From Phalacrocorax aristotelis (lineage: Eukaryota; Chordata; Aves; Suliformes; Phalacrocoracidae), in NCBI RefSeq assembly GCF_949628215.1, contig NC_134285.1, positions 25,310,797 to 25,374,796 of the forward strand: a DNA stretch of 64,000 bases, read 5' to 3'. The position numbers were made by a program, and so were the translations under genes. Below are positions 26,410 to 37,080 of the stretch, piece after piece. Position 1 is the stretch's first letter. Every line of letters starts with the position of its first letter. The notes below the pieces were generated by a model. The model ran no database searches, was not told where the DNA came from, and saw only the letters and a program-made list of their open reading frames with translations.

Positions 26410-28230
26410 GGGGGAGGAATGCAGCGGCATCGGCATCAGCACCGGCACCCCACCGCACCGGCAGAGGCATCGGCGTTGCACCCCACCGATACCGCACCGG
26501 CACCGGGGCTCCCCCGGCACGGTACAGCCCGGCACTGGGGGCTCGGCAGCCGCCGTGTGCCCCGGCTCGGAGATGTCCCAGCGTGTCCCCCAGGCGCAGA
26601 CCCCCGATGGGACCCCCAGGCACAGGCTCTCCCGCTGGGTTGTTCCCCCCACAGCCGGCTGCAGGGAGCTGGGAGCCCCTCAGACCTCCTTCTGCACCCC
26701 CACTCCTGCACCCACCCACTCCCATGCTGCACCCCGTTGCCTGCCCGGCCTCCTGCACCCCAACCTCACCGCATCCCATGTGCCAGCACTGCTTGTATGC
26801 CATCCGGGGCGGAACACGTTACCAGCATGACGCGCCACAACTCATAACTGGCGACAGCTGCCACCGTCACTGCACTTCCCCTGCCTCTTTTCTCCATGAA
26901 TTTCAATCAACCTGGACACTAAAAATAGCCGCGCTCCAGTGCTGGGCAGGAATGCACCCGGCTCCTGCGGCTTTCCCTTTATTTGCTCCAAAAATTCTGC
27001 CGGAGGCTGCGAGTGGCTCCCATGACACTGCCCGGAGGGTGAAGATTGAGCCATGCTGCTCGATGCCAGTGTTGCACCACGGCACACTCTGGCCTCACTG
27101 CCTGGGGTGCAGGGGAGCTGCCCACTGGGTGCCAGGGTGCCACGGTCATGGGGTGACAGCCACTGTGGGGACATGGACCAAGCGAAGGAGACACCCACAA
27201 GGTTGCCCAGTGGCCCTTGGCATTGCCATCACCAGCAGTGCTGGGACCTGCCACCGTGGTGGCCCCAGCACAGGGCACAGAGGTCCCACTTGCCCAGGCA
27301 CTGTGGCACCCATGGGTGCCGTGCAGTGTCCAAGGCTGTGTCCAGGCTCTTTTGCCCCCTTCTGCCAGTGCAACCACTGTGGCAGCTGGTCTGCACCATC
27401 TCGTGATCGGGATCCCGCTCTGTGGCCCCCAGTTAGCCCTGACGTGGTGGGGATGGCCCCATGGCTGTGCCTGGCTGGGCTCTTGGACCCAGCAGCCCTG
27501 GGGTGGCGGGGATGGCCCTAGGCTGTGGCTAGTGCCAAGGCAAGAGCAGTGTGGGCTGGGGACAGTAGCCCCAAAAGCCACTGGGGTGCCCCACAGGGCA
27601 CCCGCCCTACATCTGAGAGCACTGTGCCAAGAGCTCTGCCTGCTGGGCACACCTTCCCCTGCCTGCACCACTCTGCTACCTTCTTCCTGAATACTGGCCT
27701 GTGGTGCCACTGTCATCCCATTAACATGTCTCAGCACCCCAAGCTCTGGTGGCAGCAGGTGACACACCCCCCCTGCCTTGCGTCCCCCCAGACAGGGGAC
27801 TCCTTGGCAGCCCCCAAAGGGTAAAACAGCAGGCATGGGGCTCTTGCCAGCATGGCCAGGACCAAACCCAGCAGGGGTCCTGCTGGGGTGACAGAGGTGG
27901 TGATGAGGACCAGGTGGTGCTGGTGATGACAGCCTGGCGGGCTCAGCCCCCCCAGCAGTCACATTCCTCCCGAACCCGTTTGGCAGGGTCTTGTGCAGGT
28001 GCCAAGGCAAAGGCATCCGGGTTGGGTTTTTTCCTGGTCATGCCCTGCTTCACTCCCATGCTGAGTCAACAAGGAGGAGAAAAGGGGATTTGCTGAAGTC
28101 CACTGCCCCTCTGTGCCACTGCCAGTATCCCCCCAATGCTGCTGGTGGCCCCCAGTTTCTCACCCCTGAGCCTCCCATGCCACTGGGGAGGATCCTTCAG
28201 AAAGCCGGGAAGCGGAAGAAAGAGGAGGCA
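26410..28230. other. Intergenic, no gene recognised; one MEF2 motif
   Basis: GC-rich DNA between the PITPNC1-like CpG island and the MYADM 3' end. I recognise no exon despite long open frames on both strands. At 26840-27000 there is an AT-richer island with an E-box (cagctg) and a second perfect CTAAAAATAG at 26919-26928, followed by gcc as at the 22549 site. Confidence 0.5.
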
Positions 28231-28253
28231 AAAGCAAGTGAAAAATGACCCAA

Positions 28254-28259
28254 TTTAAT
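28254..28259 (-). terminator. MYADM: MYADM-like poly(A) signal ATTAAA
   Basis: tttaat on the plus strand gives ATTAAA on the minus strand, the commonest variant signal, 262 nt after the MYADM-like stop codon. Confidence 0.6.
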
Positions 28260-28520
28260 CCCAAACACCCCTCCCTCCCCATCTCCAGGGTTTCAGGAGC
28301 ACCCTGTTCCCCCCCAGCCCAGCCCCCTGGCCAAGCAGCCTGTGGGGCACAGGCCTGAGCACACCTCCTGGAGCGCCCTGCAGCTCTGTGCTCCGGCATG
28401 GGGAGAAGGAGCTTTCCGAGGCATCTGGCCTCTTCCTCAGCTCCACTGGCAGCCCCACACCGACACCAGCATCCAGCTGCGTCCCACCACCCCTTACCCC
28501 ACTAGGGTTACCCAGAGCCC

Positions 28521-29402
28521 TTAGGGAGGTGCCCTGATGAAGACCATCCTGGTGGAGTAGACCAGGTCCACCAAGTAGGCGATGAGGTTGAAGATGGTGA
28601 GGAAGGTGACCCCCAGGTGCTTGTTCCACCAGCAGTCTGTGCCGCAGAGGTTGGGGCGAGATGTCTGCCTGAAGCTGTAGAGGGGCCAGAGGACGGTGGC
28701 GGTGGTGTACATCACCAGGGCCAGGGCATTGTAGCCCACCAGCATCTTCTCCAGCGGGCAGGGCATGTAGGCGAGGCACCGGCCAATGGTGAAGATGATG
28801 ATGATCAGGGTGATGATGAAACAGATGGAGTAGACGGCCACGCACCACTGCAGGCCAGCTTTTGTATCATGGGTAGCCAGCATGGACATATCCAGCAAGG
28901 AGAAGATGAGGCAGGCCACATAGGCTTCAAATACCTTGAAGAGCCCAGGCACGGTGGAGAGGAAACTGCTGATGTCCCCTGGCTTGGTGCGGGTGAGTCC
29001 CACCTCGAGGGCGTAGGCAAGGAAGCAGAGGCAGGAGGCAGCGGTGGCCACGGCCTGCAGGGCACACGTGCTGTTGTTGCAGGGGCTGCTGATGAAGGTG
29101 GAGGGGAAGACCACCGAGGTGGTGAAGACCATCAATGCTGCCAGCACGGAGAAAGCCGAGGTGAAGTCGTCCCAGGAGAGTGGTAGCCTGGGGTAGAGCC
29201 CCAGCAGCTCCAGCACCAGCACCAGCAGCGTCACAGCAAAGCAGAAGCACCAGGTGAACATGCACCACGTCCCATAGGGACCCTGGAAATGCCTTGTGGA
29301 AGCCACCAAGCTGAAGGCAATGCAGGACAGCACAACAGCAAAGAGTCGGGCAATGCCCACCCGGGAGGTCACAGTGCGGAGGTTCACTGTCACCACAGCC
29401 AT
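28521..29402 (-). CDS. MYADM: MYADM-like (myeloid-associated differentiation marker) protein, one coding exon
   Basis: Four-plus-four helix membrane protein of the MARVEL superfamily; MYADM works in lipid-raft organisation and cell spreading. 293 aa in a single exon, as in the family. The first in-frame ATG is at 29429, but I choose 29402 (context GACCATGG, strong), which gives MAVVTVNLRTVTSRVGIARL. Two MARVEL domains, about residues 12-140 and 146-290. Predicted membrane helices are near 17-36, 45-68, 80-102, 113-135, 147-168, 184-208, 218-241 and 262-284. Family signatures are AFSLVAS, MFTWCFCFAVTL, LPLSWDDF, YALEVGLTRTKPG, STVPGLFKVFEAYVACLIF, QWCVAVYSICFI and AYLVDLVYS. The match is closer to MYADM than to MYADML2. 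An NNST sequon near residue 109 is in a loop. A 5'-UTR exon is possible (CGCACAG acceptor near 29434). Confidence 0.92.
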   Translation of the reverse strand: MAVVTVNLRTVTSRVGIARLFAVVLSCIAFSLVASTRHFQGPYGTWCMFTWCFCFAVTLLVLVLELLGLYPRLPLSWDDFTSAFSVLAALMVFTTSVVFPSTFISSPCNNSTCALQAVATAASCLCFLAYALEVGLTRTKPGDISSFLSTVPGLFKVFEAYVACLIFSLLDMSMLATHDTKAGLQWCVAVYSICFIITLIIIIFTIGRCLAYMPCPLEKMLVGYNALALVMYTTATVLWPLYSFRQTSRPNLCGTDCWWNKHLGVTFLTIFNLIAYLVDLVYSTRMVFIRAPP

Positions 29403-29434
29403 GGTCCCGGCCAGCTCTCCCACCCACACTGTGC

Positions 29435-30330
29435 GTCACGAAACGGGTGCTGCCGGCAGCCACTCTTATCTGGGTGCTGGGATGGAGGGGTGGGGCAAAG
29501 AGCAGGGAGCTGCCAGCCCCCTGAGCCACCTGTGCCAAGGACCCCCAGCTCTGCTGCCACTGCCACCGCTGTCAGGCACGGCTCACCGGGGCAGCTGCTG
29601 GGGGCTGGTGGCAGTAGTGGTGTGTGTGGGTGGATTATTAACGTGGGGCCAGGCAAAGGGTGCTGGCACTTGTGGCAATGCCAAGCCCTGCGGCAGGGCT
29701 GGGGTAGGGGGGGCAGGGAGCTGCTGCATGCTACTGTCCTGGCACCACAGCGGGAGGCACAAAGGGCCTTTCACACACCCCCAGAGCACTGAAGGGTCCA
29801 CCCCAGCACCCCTATTCCCACGCTGTGCCGGGGCCAGCAGCCAGTGGGGCAGCACCCGCAGGGTCTGCCTGAGGGTTTGGGGGGGCTGCACCCAGTGCCA
29901 AGTGCCCCTAGCAGGGGAGTACCACGGGGGGGAGCAGCCAGGTGTAGGCCCACCCCACTCCTCCGTGCAGCACCTCCTCTTCCAGCAACTCCACTCACCT
30001 CCTGGCACCTTTGCCACCCGATAAGTGGCTCAAAGTCCGGCTTTACCAGCTGCCGTCACTGGGCAGGGTGGGTGGGGTGACGATGAGGAGGGGACCCGCA
30101 CCCTGCCCACCCCGACCATCCATGGCACCACCAGCACCCCACCGGCAGCACCGCCGCTCCCCCAGGGTGCCCATCTGGTGCTGGCACTGGGCACCCCAGC
30201 AGCCCTTGGGTGGGGGGGAGGTCTCGCCCCATGGTCCCTGTGGCTGGAGAAGTACAGGAAGGTGGTGGCATGTTAGAAGGTGGGGTCCAACAGGAGGATG
30301 ATGATGGCGAAGGCTGAAGGGCTCCAGGTT
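29435..30330. other. Intergenic: MYADM upstream region
   Basis: No coding exon seen. This should hold the MYADM promoter and any 5'-UTR exon. It carries two GATA-type motifs (cttatctg near 29465 and gataag near 30019), which would suit a blood-cell gene but are short and common. Confidence 0.4.
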
Positions 30331-30334
30331 GACC

Positions 30335-30340
30335 TTTAAT
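30335..30340 (-). terminator. SEPTIN12: SEPTIN12 poly(A) signal ATTAAA
   Basis: tttaat on the plus strand reads ATTAAA on the minus strand, 217 nt beyond the SEPTIN12 stop codon. Confidence 0.6.
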
Positions 30341-30556
30341 GCTGCACAGGGTCTAGAGGGCCTGTGCCCATGGCGGAGCTTGGGGACGAGAGACCTGGGG
30401 ACCCAACCCGGGGCAGCCAGGCACTCTTGTGGGGCTCCTCACCCCAAACTGGCATGGGCTTCTCACTCCAGGCAGGGTCCAGGCACAACCACTGGTGGGC
30501 AGGGGATGGGCACTGCCACGGGGGTCCAGTGGCAGCTTTGGGGGGGACGTGGTGGC

Positions 30557-32879
30557 TCAGAGGTTGCTGCCACCCTCGCCCTTGCTGGGTGGCCCATCGA
30601 GAGGGCTCAGCACTGGCTGGTTGCTCTCGTTCAGCCGCTGCACACGGTAGCTCTCATAATGGACATTGTGGGTGACGTCTTTCAGGTCCTGCAGGTGTGA
30701 CCTGCCCAGGGCAGCAGCGGGAAGAGTATCAAGTCACTGTCTCCCCACCCTGCTATCCCCCCCCGCAGGATGCCGGCACCCCCTGCCCTGTCCCCCACTC
30801 ACCGGATCAGCAGGTCCCGCAGGAGGGGGAACTCGCAGTGCGCCGGGTTCTCCACTGCAAAGCAAGGGAGAGCAGGCAGTGGGGCTGGCAGGGTGCAGGC
30901 AGGAGGGCAGGGGGTATTCCTGGGCAGCACATCCCAGCAGGCTCCAGGTACCACCACAGCATCAGCACAGCTCCACCCCACACCCCCTCCCCAGACTTAG
31001 CACCTCCCAGGGCAGGGATGCACCCATGGGTGCTGGTCTCCGCACCCCCAGTGCCCCCCCCCCCCATACATGGGGAGGGCTGGGGATGCAAGGGGTTCTC
31101 CTCACCTTCAATGATGCCCCACTTGGTCTTGCGGCCCAGCACCCGCTTGCCATTCACCTGGTGCTCCTGGTCCGCCCCCACCACGGCAAAGGGGATCTTC
31201 TCCTGCTGGCACAGAGAAGCGCCCTTGCCCCAGGGTGCTGCTGGGCTCCCCTGGGGATGTCTTTCCCCCACCATGGTCCCCAGGGGCCAGCATCCCCAAT
31301 CCCAGTTCCTGTCACTCACCCGAATCCTGTCATTCAGCGCCCTGTCATCTGGGTCCTGGTCAAAGTCCTCCTGCGGGTACATGCTGATGGCGTGGGTCTT
31401 CAGGTCCTCCTGGATCTGCAGGATACAGGGCTTGAGCTGGGGCTGGGGGTCAACACAGGGCACCCCGGGAGCCCCTCAGGGACCTGCCCTCACCCGTTGC
31501 TTGAATTCTGCCCGTTCTTCCAGGGTAAGCGTGTCAGCTTTGGCGATCACTGGCACCACGTTGACGATCTTACTGAGCCGCTGCATGAACTCCAGGTCCA
31601 GTGGGCGCAGCCTGCCAGGGACCACCTGGGATCACCCTGGGCTAGCCCTACCACCAAGCAGGGAGCACCCATGGGTGCTGTGACTGGGGACTCACCAGTG
31701 ACCCGTGGGGGGGATGAAGTAGACACATGCATGGATCCGGGTGTCTGGGATCTTCCTCTTGCGGGTGATGAGGATCTCCTCGTGTAGGTACCTCTCGTAC
31801 TGCTCATTGATGTATTTGATGATGGGTTCCCAGCTGGGGATGAGGGGTTGGGGGACGGCATCTGAGCTCAAACCCTTACCCCAAATTGCCACCCACGAAG
31901 CTGGGATGCTGCACCCTGTTGTGTCCTACCAGTTCTCGTTGTTGATCTGGTCCCCAAACCCTGGTGTGTCCGTCACCGTCAGCTTCATCTTCACACCCTT
32001 CTCCTGGATGACTATGGGGCAGAGAAGTGGATCAGGGGGACCAAGCATTGGGGAGAAGCAGGGGACCAGGAAAGTGGGGTCTGAGGCCACACCCACCCCC
32101 CTGGTCCCCTGCTTCTCCCGAGGGTTGGTAGGACACAACCCCATGGTGGTGACCTTACCATGGGTGATGGACTGCAGCTGCACGGTCTTGGGGATGCGTT
32201 CCTCCTGGCCAGGCTGTGATGCTTTGCGGCTCACCTTGGACTTGAAGAGGGTGTTCACCATCGTTGACTTCCCCAGCCCGCTCTGCCCTGCAGGGATGCC
32301 AGCAGCTCAGGTTTGTTCCCCCCGATAAATTAATTCCCCCAGGGCGATTACACCTTGGTACCCATTTGGGAACTTCCCAGATGTTTATCCACCCAATACA
32401 TTTATTCTCCAGGATGACAGCAGCTTGGTACCCATTTGGCAGCTTCCCAGAGGCTGAGATAGCTCTGGTTTGTGTCTCCAGTACATTTATTCCCCGAAGT
32501 AATAATACCTCGGTACCCATTTGGAAGCACCCCAGTGGCTGGCATGAGCTCACCCATCAGCATCACTATATAATCAGGAATGGGATGTTGCTCCTCTTCA
32601 ATTTATTGCTGGTTAAATCCCTTAAAATCCCTTAAAAGCACAATGTCCTCCCCCCCATGGCAGCATTGGAACCAGGGCTCCCGCCACAACCAGGAGCAAA
32701 CCCCATGTCCAGTGCTCACCCACAACCATGATGTTGAACTCAAAGCCCGTCTTCATGGTTTTGATTTTCATCTGGTCGAGCACGGCTTCGATTCCCACGT
32801 AACCGAAGAGCTGGCAACCCGCCGGGCCAGGTGCCACAGTGAGGGGCATCTCCTCCTCTGGCACAGCAGGTGGCTCCAT
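30557..32879 (-). CDS. SEPTIN12: SEPTIN12, complete, 9 coding exons
   Basis: GTP-binding filament protein of the SEPT3 subgroup; in mammals testis-biased, in the sperm annulus. Coding exons 5'->3': 32720-32879, 32159-32287, 31930-32011, 31696-31833, 31494-31611, 31320-31415, 31106-31205, 30803-30854, 30557-30701; all phases agree, 339 aa (human about 358). G1 is GQSGLGKS, G3 DTPGFGDQ, G4 AKAD. The N-terminal [20 protein letters not shown] and later [37 protein letters not shown] and [19 protein letters not shown] match SEPTIN12 better than SEPTIN3 or 9. The septin-unique element is present. There is no C-terminal coiled coil, as expected for the subgroup. The codon split by the 31696/31611 intron reads Trp (PTGHWLRP) where relatives have Cys or Ser. 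Open sequence lies between the acceptor at 32909 and the ATG, so an upstream coding exon is possible. Confidence 0.94.
32051..32119. repeat. 20-bp perfect inverted repeat (hairpin) in a SEPTIN12 intron
   Basis: Arm 32051-32070 (gggagaagcaggggaccagg) is exactly complementary to 32100-32119, with a 29-nt loop. It occupies about half of the 147-nt intron between coding exons 2 and 3. Confidence 0.95.
32328..32543. repeat. Three-copy degenerate tandem repeat, 70-85 bp unit
   Basis: Three copies share the core ggtacccatttgg at 32357, 32427 and 32512, preceded by t(t)attccc and followed by an a/c-rich cccag segment. It lies in SEPTIN12 coding intron 1. Confidence 0.85.
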
Positions 32880-35224
32880 GCTGTGCTCCTCGGGCTCCAG
32901 GCTGCTCCCTGCATGGATGGGCAAAGGCGGGTGAGCCCAGACTGCTCCCCCCTCCCCAGTGCCTGCGCTTCCACCAGTACTGTTGCCCCAGCAGCAGCCG
33001 CCCTGGCAGGCACGCAGCGCCAGCACATTCCTGGCAGCCAGTAAGTCTCAGCATGGCAACGGGGCACACCGCCCCCACCCCCTGGCACCCTGTGGGCAGA
33101 GAGGGATAGGGAGGTGCCGTAATGACATCCTCGGGGTGGCCATGCCACCAGGCAGCCCTGCCCATCCCCTGCAATGCCATCGGTTGCTCTGTGAGGTGGT
33201 TACATCAGGCACCACAGCTGCTGCTGGCACTCTTTGCCCATCCCACATCGTCACCCACGCCGAGGCCATCCCCTGCAGCACCCTCTCCAGCCCTGGTGTA
33301 CCGGGCATGGGGCAGGACGTGTGACCCCACATTGTACCCAGGCATCGGGCCCCTGCCACAGCAAGGGGCACCTGCCTGCAGTCCTGGGGGCTGAGGAGGG
33401 CCAGCACAGGCACCGGCGCAACCCTGAGCCCCACGGACATGCAGAGTTTGCCCAGGGAACCATGTCCAGAGCGTGCCCCAGCCCTTTGTGTGGCAGCCTG
33501 GGGGGCCCCAGAGCCCTTTCTTCCTCCTCCTCCTCCTCCCCAGCACAGCCATTGTTCGTGTCCTACCTCAGTGCCGCAGTGCCCTCGCTCAGCACCCCAC
33601 TAGGGTTGGGGCGGTCTCCCAGGCGCCATCAGTGTCCCCATCTCCATCAATGCCGCAGCCCGGCACCCTCCCCTCCACCAGCCCCTGGCTGGCACAGAAC
33701 CTGGCTCCGGCGAGACTGCCGCTCCCACACATGACCAGCACAGCAACATCCCTCCCTCCCTCCCTTCCCCACCCGCATCCCCCTCCCTGCCACAGCCAAG
33801 CCCCTGTGCCGAGTTTGCTGGTTGCCCGGCAGGGTGGGGAAGGCGCCCGCCCGCATGTGCCCGCCCAGCACATGGCACTGCTGGCCTCCAGCCAAGCCGG
33901 CGCAGATGGGGACCCCAGCACAGCGATGCTCCCCACACCGTGGCACCTACCACCCCCATGGGAGGCTGCAGTGATACTGAAGGGGAGCAGGAGATATCAG
34001 CTGTGGGTACCATCCCCACTGGCACCCACTGGCTCCCTGGCACCAGGGACCACCCTGCACCATGCTCCCCAAGCAGCACCCATGCCCAGTTGTGGCACAG
34101 ACACGGTGGGGCGAGGTGAGGGGTTGTGGCCCTGCCACCTGCCCCACTGCCGCAGTGCCCCATGGCGCCTGCATCCCCCCGCACCGCAGCCTCCCCACCA
34201 GCCACATATGTGCCAGCCGGTTCTTGGCGTCGGCGAGGCTTCAGCGGCAGCTTGCTGACAGCCGAGGCTGCCGAGAGAGCTGAGCTGCCCTGCTGAGGCT
34301 GCAGCCATGTGCCATGCAGCCTGGGGACAACAAGCACATGGGCAGGGTCCAGCCCAAGGGTACCAGATGATGCAGCCAAACATGCCTGTTGCTTCTGTAA
34401 AAGAATCCTGGCCAGGGGGCTGGGGGGGGGGCACCCAGCACCTTGTGCCCACTGGTGGGTGCAAACCCACTGCCTGGCCGGAGTGATGGAAGAGCACAGC
34501 CGGGCAGCGATTCCCTGGAAGGTGGCAGGGTTGGGGACAGCAGCACCACGTGTCCCAGCTCCCCCTGCGCCCCTGTGGGTCGGGGTGTTCCTCGGAAGTG
34601 GCAAAACAGCCAGGGACTTCCTGGTGATAGCGGTGCCACCCAGCGGGGGGGTCTGGGGGCAGGTGGGGTGCTGCCTGGGGCAGGCAGGGTGCTGCCTGCA
34701 GCAGAGCTGGGGTGCTCTGCAGGCAGGCAGCGAGATGGGAACCCCCCCCAATGCTCACCTGGACACACCACTGCTCCCACGGACACCGCCTGCCCTACAC
34801 CCCCCACCCCAGTCCCTGCCAGACCCTGGCTGTTGCCAGGCCAGCTCCAGAACCAAGTGATGCAGCTGCTGCCTGGAGCCACCCAGGGTGGCCGGTCACC
34901 GCAGGCAGAGTGCAGGCAGGATGGGTGCTTGCACCCCTCCCAGCTGCCCAGGATGCAGCACCCATGCAGGTGCTCGGCTGTTTTCTGCTGCCTCATGCCG
35001 TGCCATGCTGGCGACAGCACCAAGCAGACACAAACAGCCAGAGGGAGTGTCGGGCAGAGCTGCGGGGCACGTGGCAGCGCTGGGTGCTGCACCCACAACC
35101 GCCTCTCCCACAGGGCCAGAGCCCCCTGTGTCCTGGCCCTCACTGCCATAAAGACCCAGCAGCAATGGCTGGCAGCCGGGCAGCCACAAGGAAGCTCTTT
35201 GGCATCATCACGCACCTCCAGGGC

Positions 35225-35400
35225 TAATGGCTCCTGCAGCCAGACCTGTTCGAGGACTTATTAAAGATGCTCTTATTTTCCAGGCAAGTCAAGTAATCCC
35301 GGGTCTGTGGTCTCCTCCATGGATTTAATTACGGATGCGGGGCTAATTGGCCAGTTCCCCAGGGAAGCCTGTAATAAGGCTCTGGGAGTGGAGGGTGCTG
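35225..35400. promoter_or_regulatory. Candidate conserved non-coding block
   Basis: A sharply AT-richer island in GC-rich intergenic DNA with homeodomain-type cores: ggctaatgg, ggatttaattacgg, gggctaattggcc and ctgtaataagg. It has no open frame and no repeat structure, resembling an enhancer. Conservation is not tested. Confidence 0.3.
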
Positions 35401-36389
35401 GGAGAGGATGAGCCTGGATTGGAGCTCCTGGCCCAGCTGCTTGCCACTGTGCTGAATTTGGCATCACCTCGGCTGAAGCACAGCTGGATGGGGAGAGCAC
35501 AGCGCTGAGTCCCAAAGGCTTGAGGGTGGGTGGGCACGAGGGAGCCAGCCCCTCCGGCAAAGGGATGATTTTGGGGATGTGGAGGGAGAGGAGCCCACCA
35601 CACCAGAGAGGACCTCACCACAGCTCTACCCGCCTGACCGAGCATGACCCAGAAATGCCGGTGTCTTTTCCAGCACCCAGCACGACCCAAGGGGACAGTG
35701 GTGACAAACCCATCTGCAGCTTGGCTGGCTGTGGCATAGGCGGGAGCTGCAGCACAGGGCTGGGGACCGGCAGTGAGCAGAAGCAGAAGTGAACCACTGG
35801 GCAAAATCCTGCGCCCTGCAGCACTGCCTGCCTGCTGGAGCATGGGAGGGCTCACCCTGCCCCAGCAGCAGCAACCCCCTGCCCGCACGCCACCCTGCCC
35901 GGTGCCACCACGTTCATCCCTACCTGGGCAAGCTGGCCGGAGCCGGGGCTGCTGCTTCTGAGAGCTGGTCACCAGGGCCAAATGGCTCCTGGGGTGCAAG
36001 ATGGGGAGGGCGGCTGCAGCCCACGGCTCCTCCTCTGCTCCTCCTCTTCCTCGCCCGGGGCCCTGCGTGGGCGACCCATCAGCGTGGAAGTGAAACGCGG
36101 CGGCCGCCAGCTCGCTTGGTGCTTCCACCCACAGGGTGTGGGAATGAGAGTGCCACACTGCCTCACAGCCACCTGTGGGTGCCATCACCACCATGGGGCC
36201 ATGGTGGCCTCCCAGGAGAGGAGAAAGAGCATCCCCACCTATTCCTGACACAGAAACCACTGTGCCTGAGCAGCGCACGCCAGTCCCATGTCGTCTGAAG
36301 GGCAGCCGGTGCCCGCATGCTGCCCACCATCTTGCGCCCCACTCCGCAGCCTCAGCACACCACACTCAGCCACCCTGCCAAACTCCAGC

Positions 36390-37080
36390 TTGGTCCTGAG
36401 CAACCTCCCCCCATGTCCCCATCACCCCGGCTCAGCCCTGAGCACTGCCCCCCCATGTCCCCATCACCCCAGCTCAGCCCTGAGCATTGCCCCCCCATGT
36501 CCCCATCTCCCCGGCTCAGCCCTGAGCACTGCCCCCCCATGTCCCCATCACCCCAGCTCAGCCCTGAGCACTGCCCTCCCACGTCCCCATCACCCCAGCT
36601 CAGCCCTGAGCACTGCCCACCCACGTCCCCATCTCCCCAGCTCAGCCCTGAGCACTGCCCCCCCATGTCCCCATCACCCCAGCTCAGCCCTGAGCACTGC
36701 CCCCCCATGTCCCCATCACCCCAGCTCAGCCCTGAGCACTGCCCTCCCATGTCCCCATCACCCCAGCTCAGCCCTGAGCACTGCCCCCCCATGTCCCCAT
36801 CACCCCAGCTCAGCCCTGAGCACTGCCCCCCCATGTCCCCATCACCCCAACTCAGCCCTGAGCACTGCCCCCCCATGTCCCCATCACCCCAGCTCAGCCC
36901 TGAGCACTGCCCTCCCATGTCCCCATCACCCCAGCTCAGCCCTGAGCACTGCCCCCCCATCACCCCATCACCCCAGCTCAGCCCTGAGCACTGCCCCCCC
37001 ATATCCCCATCATCCCGGCTCAGCCCCGAGCACTGCCCCCCCATGTCCCCATCATCCCATCTCCCCAGTTTGGCCCTGAG
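36390..37080. repeat. 42-bp minisatellite, about 15 copies
   Basis: The unit is ctcagccctgagcactgccc followed by ccccatgtccccatcacccc and ag. About fifteen copies are well matched, with single-base variants (t/c in atgt/acgt, ccag/ccgg), plus a degenerate leading copy. As 42 is 14 codons, frames on both strands stay open (for example LSPEHCPPMSPSPQ repeated). These are artefacts of unit length. Confidence 0.95.

Noticed and set aside
25644-27521. 625-codon open frame on the plus strand
   Set aside because: It runs through a CpG island and minisatellite-like sequence with no homology or splice logic. Other frames on both strands are similarly open because stop codons are scarce at this GC content.
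26979-28016. 345-codon minus-strand frame between the PITPNC1-like and MYADM genes
   Set aside because: No domain, Kozak start or splice partner; composition matches the background.
28521-29402. Assignment as MYADML2
   Set aside because: Motifs such as AFSLVAS, MFTWCFCF, PLSW and STVPGLFKV agree more closely with MYADM than with MYADML2.
30557-32879. Assignment as SEPTIN3 or SEPTIN9
   Set aside because: The [13 protein letters not shown] start and [30 protein letters not shown] and [12 protein letters not shown] segments fit SEPTIN12 best, and there is no long N-terminus.
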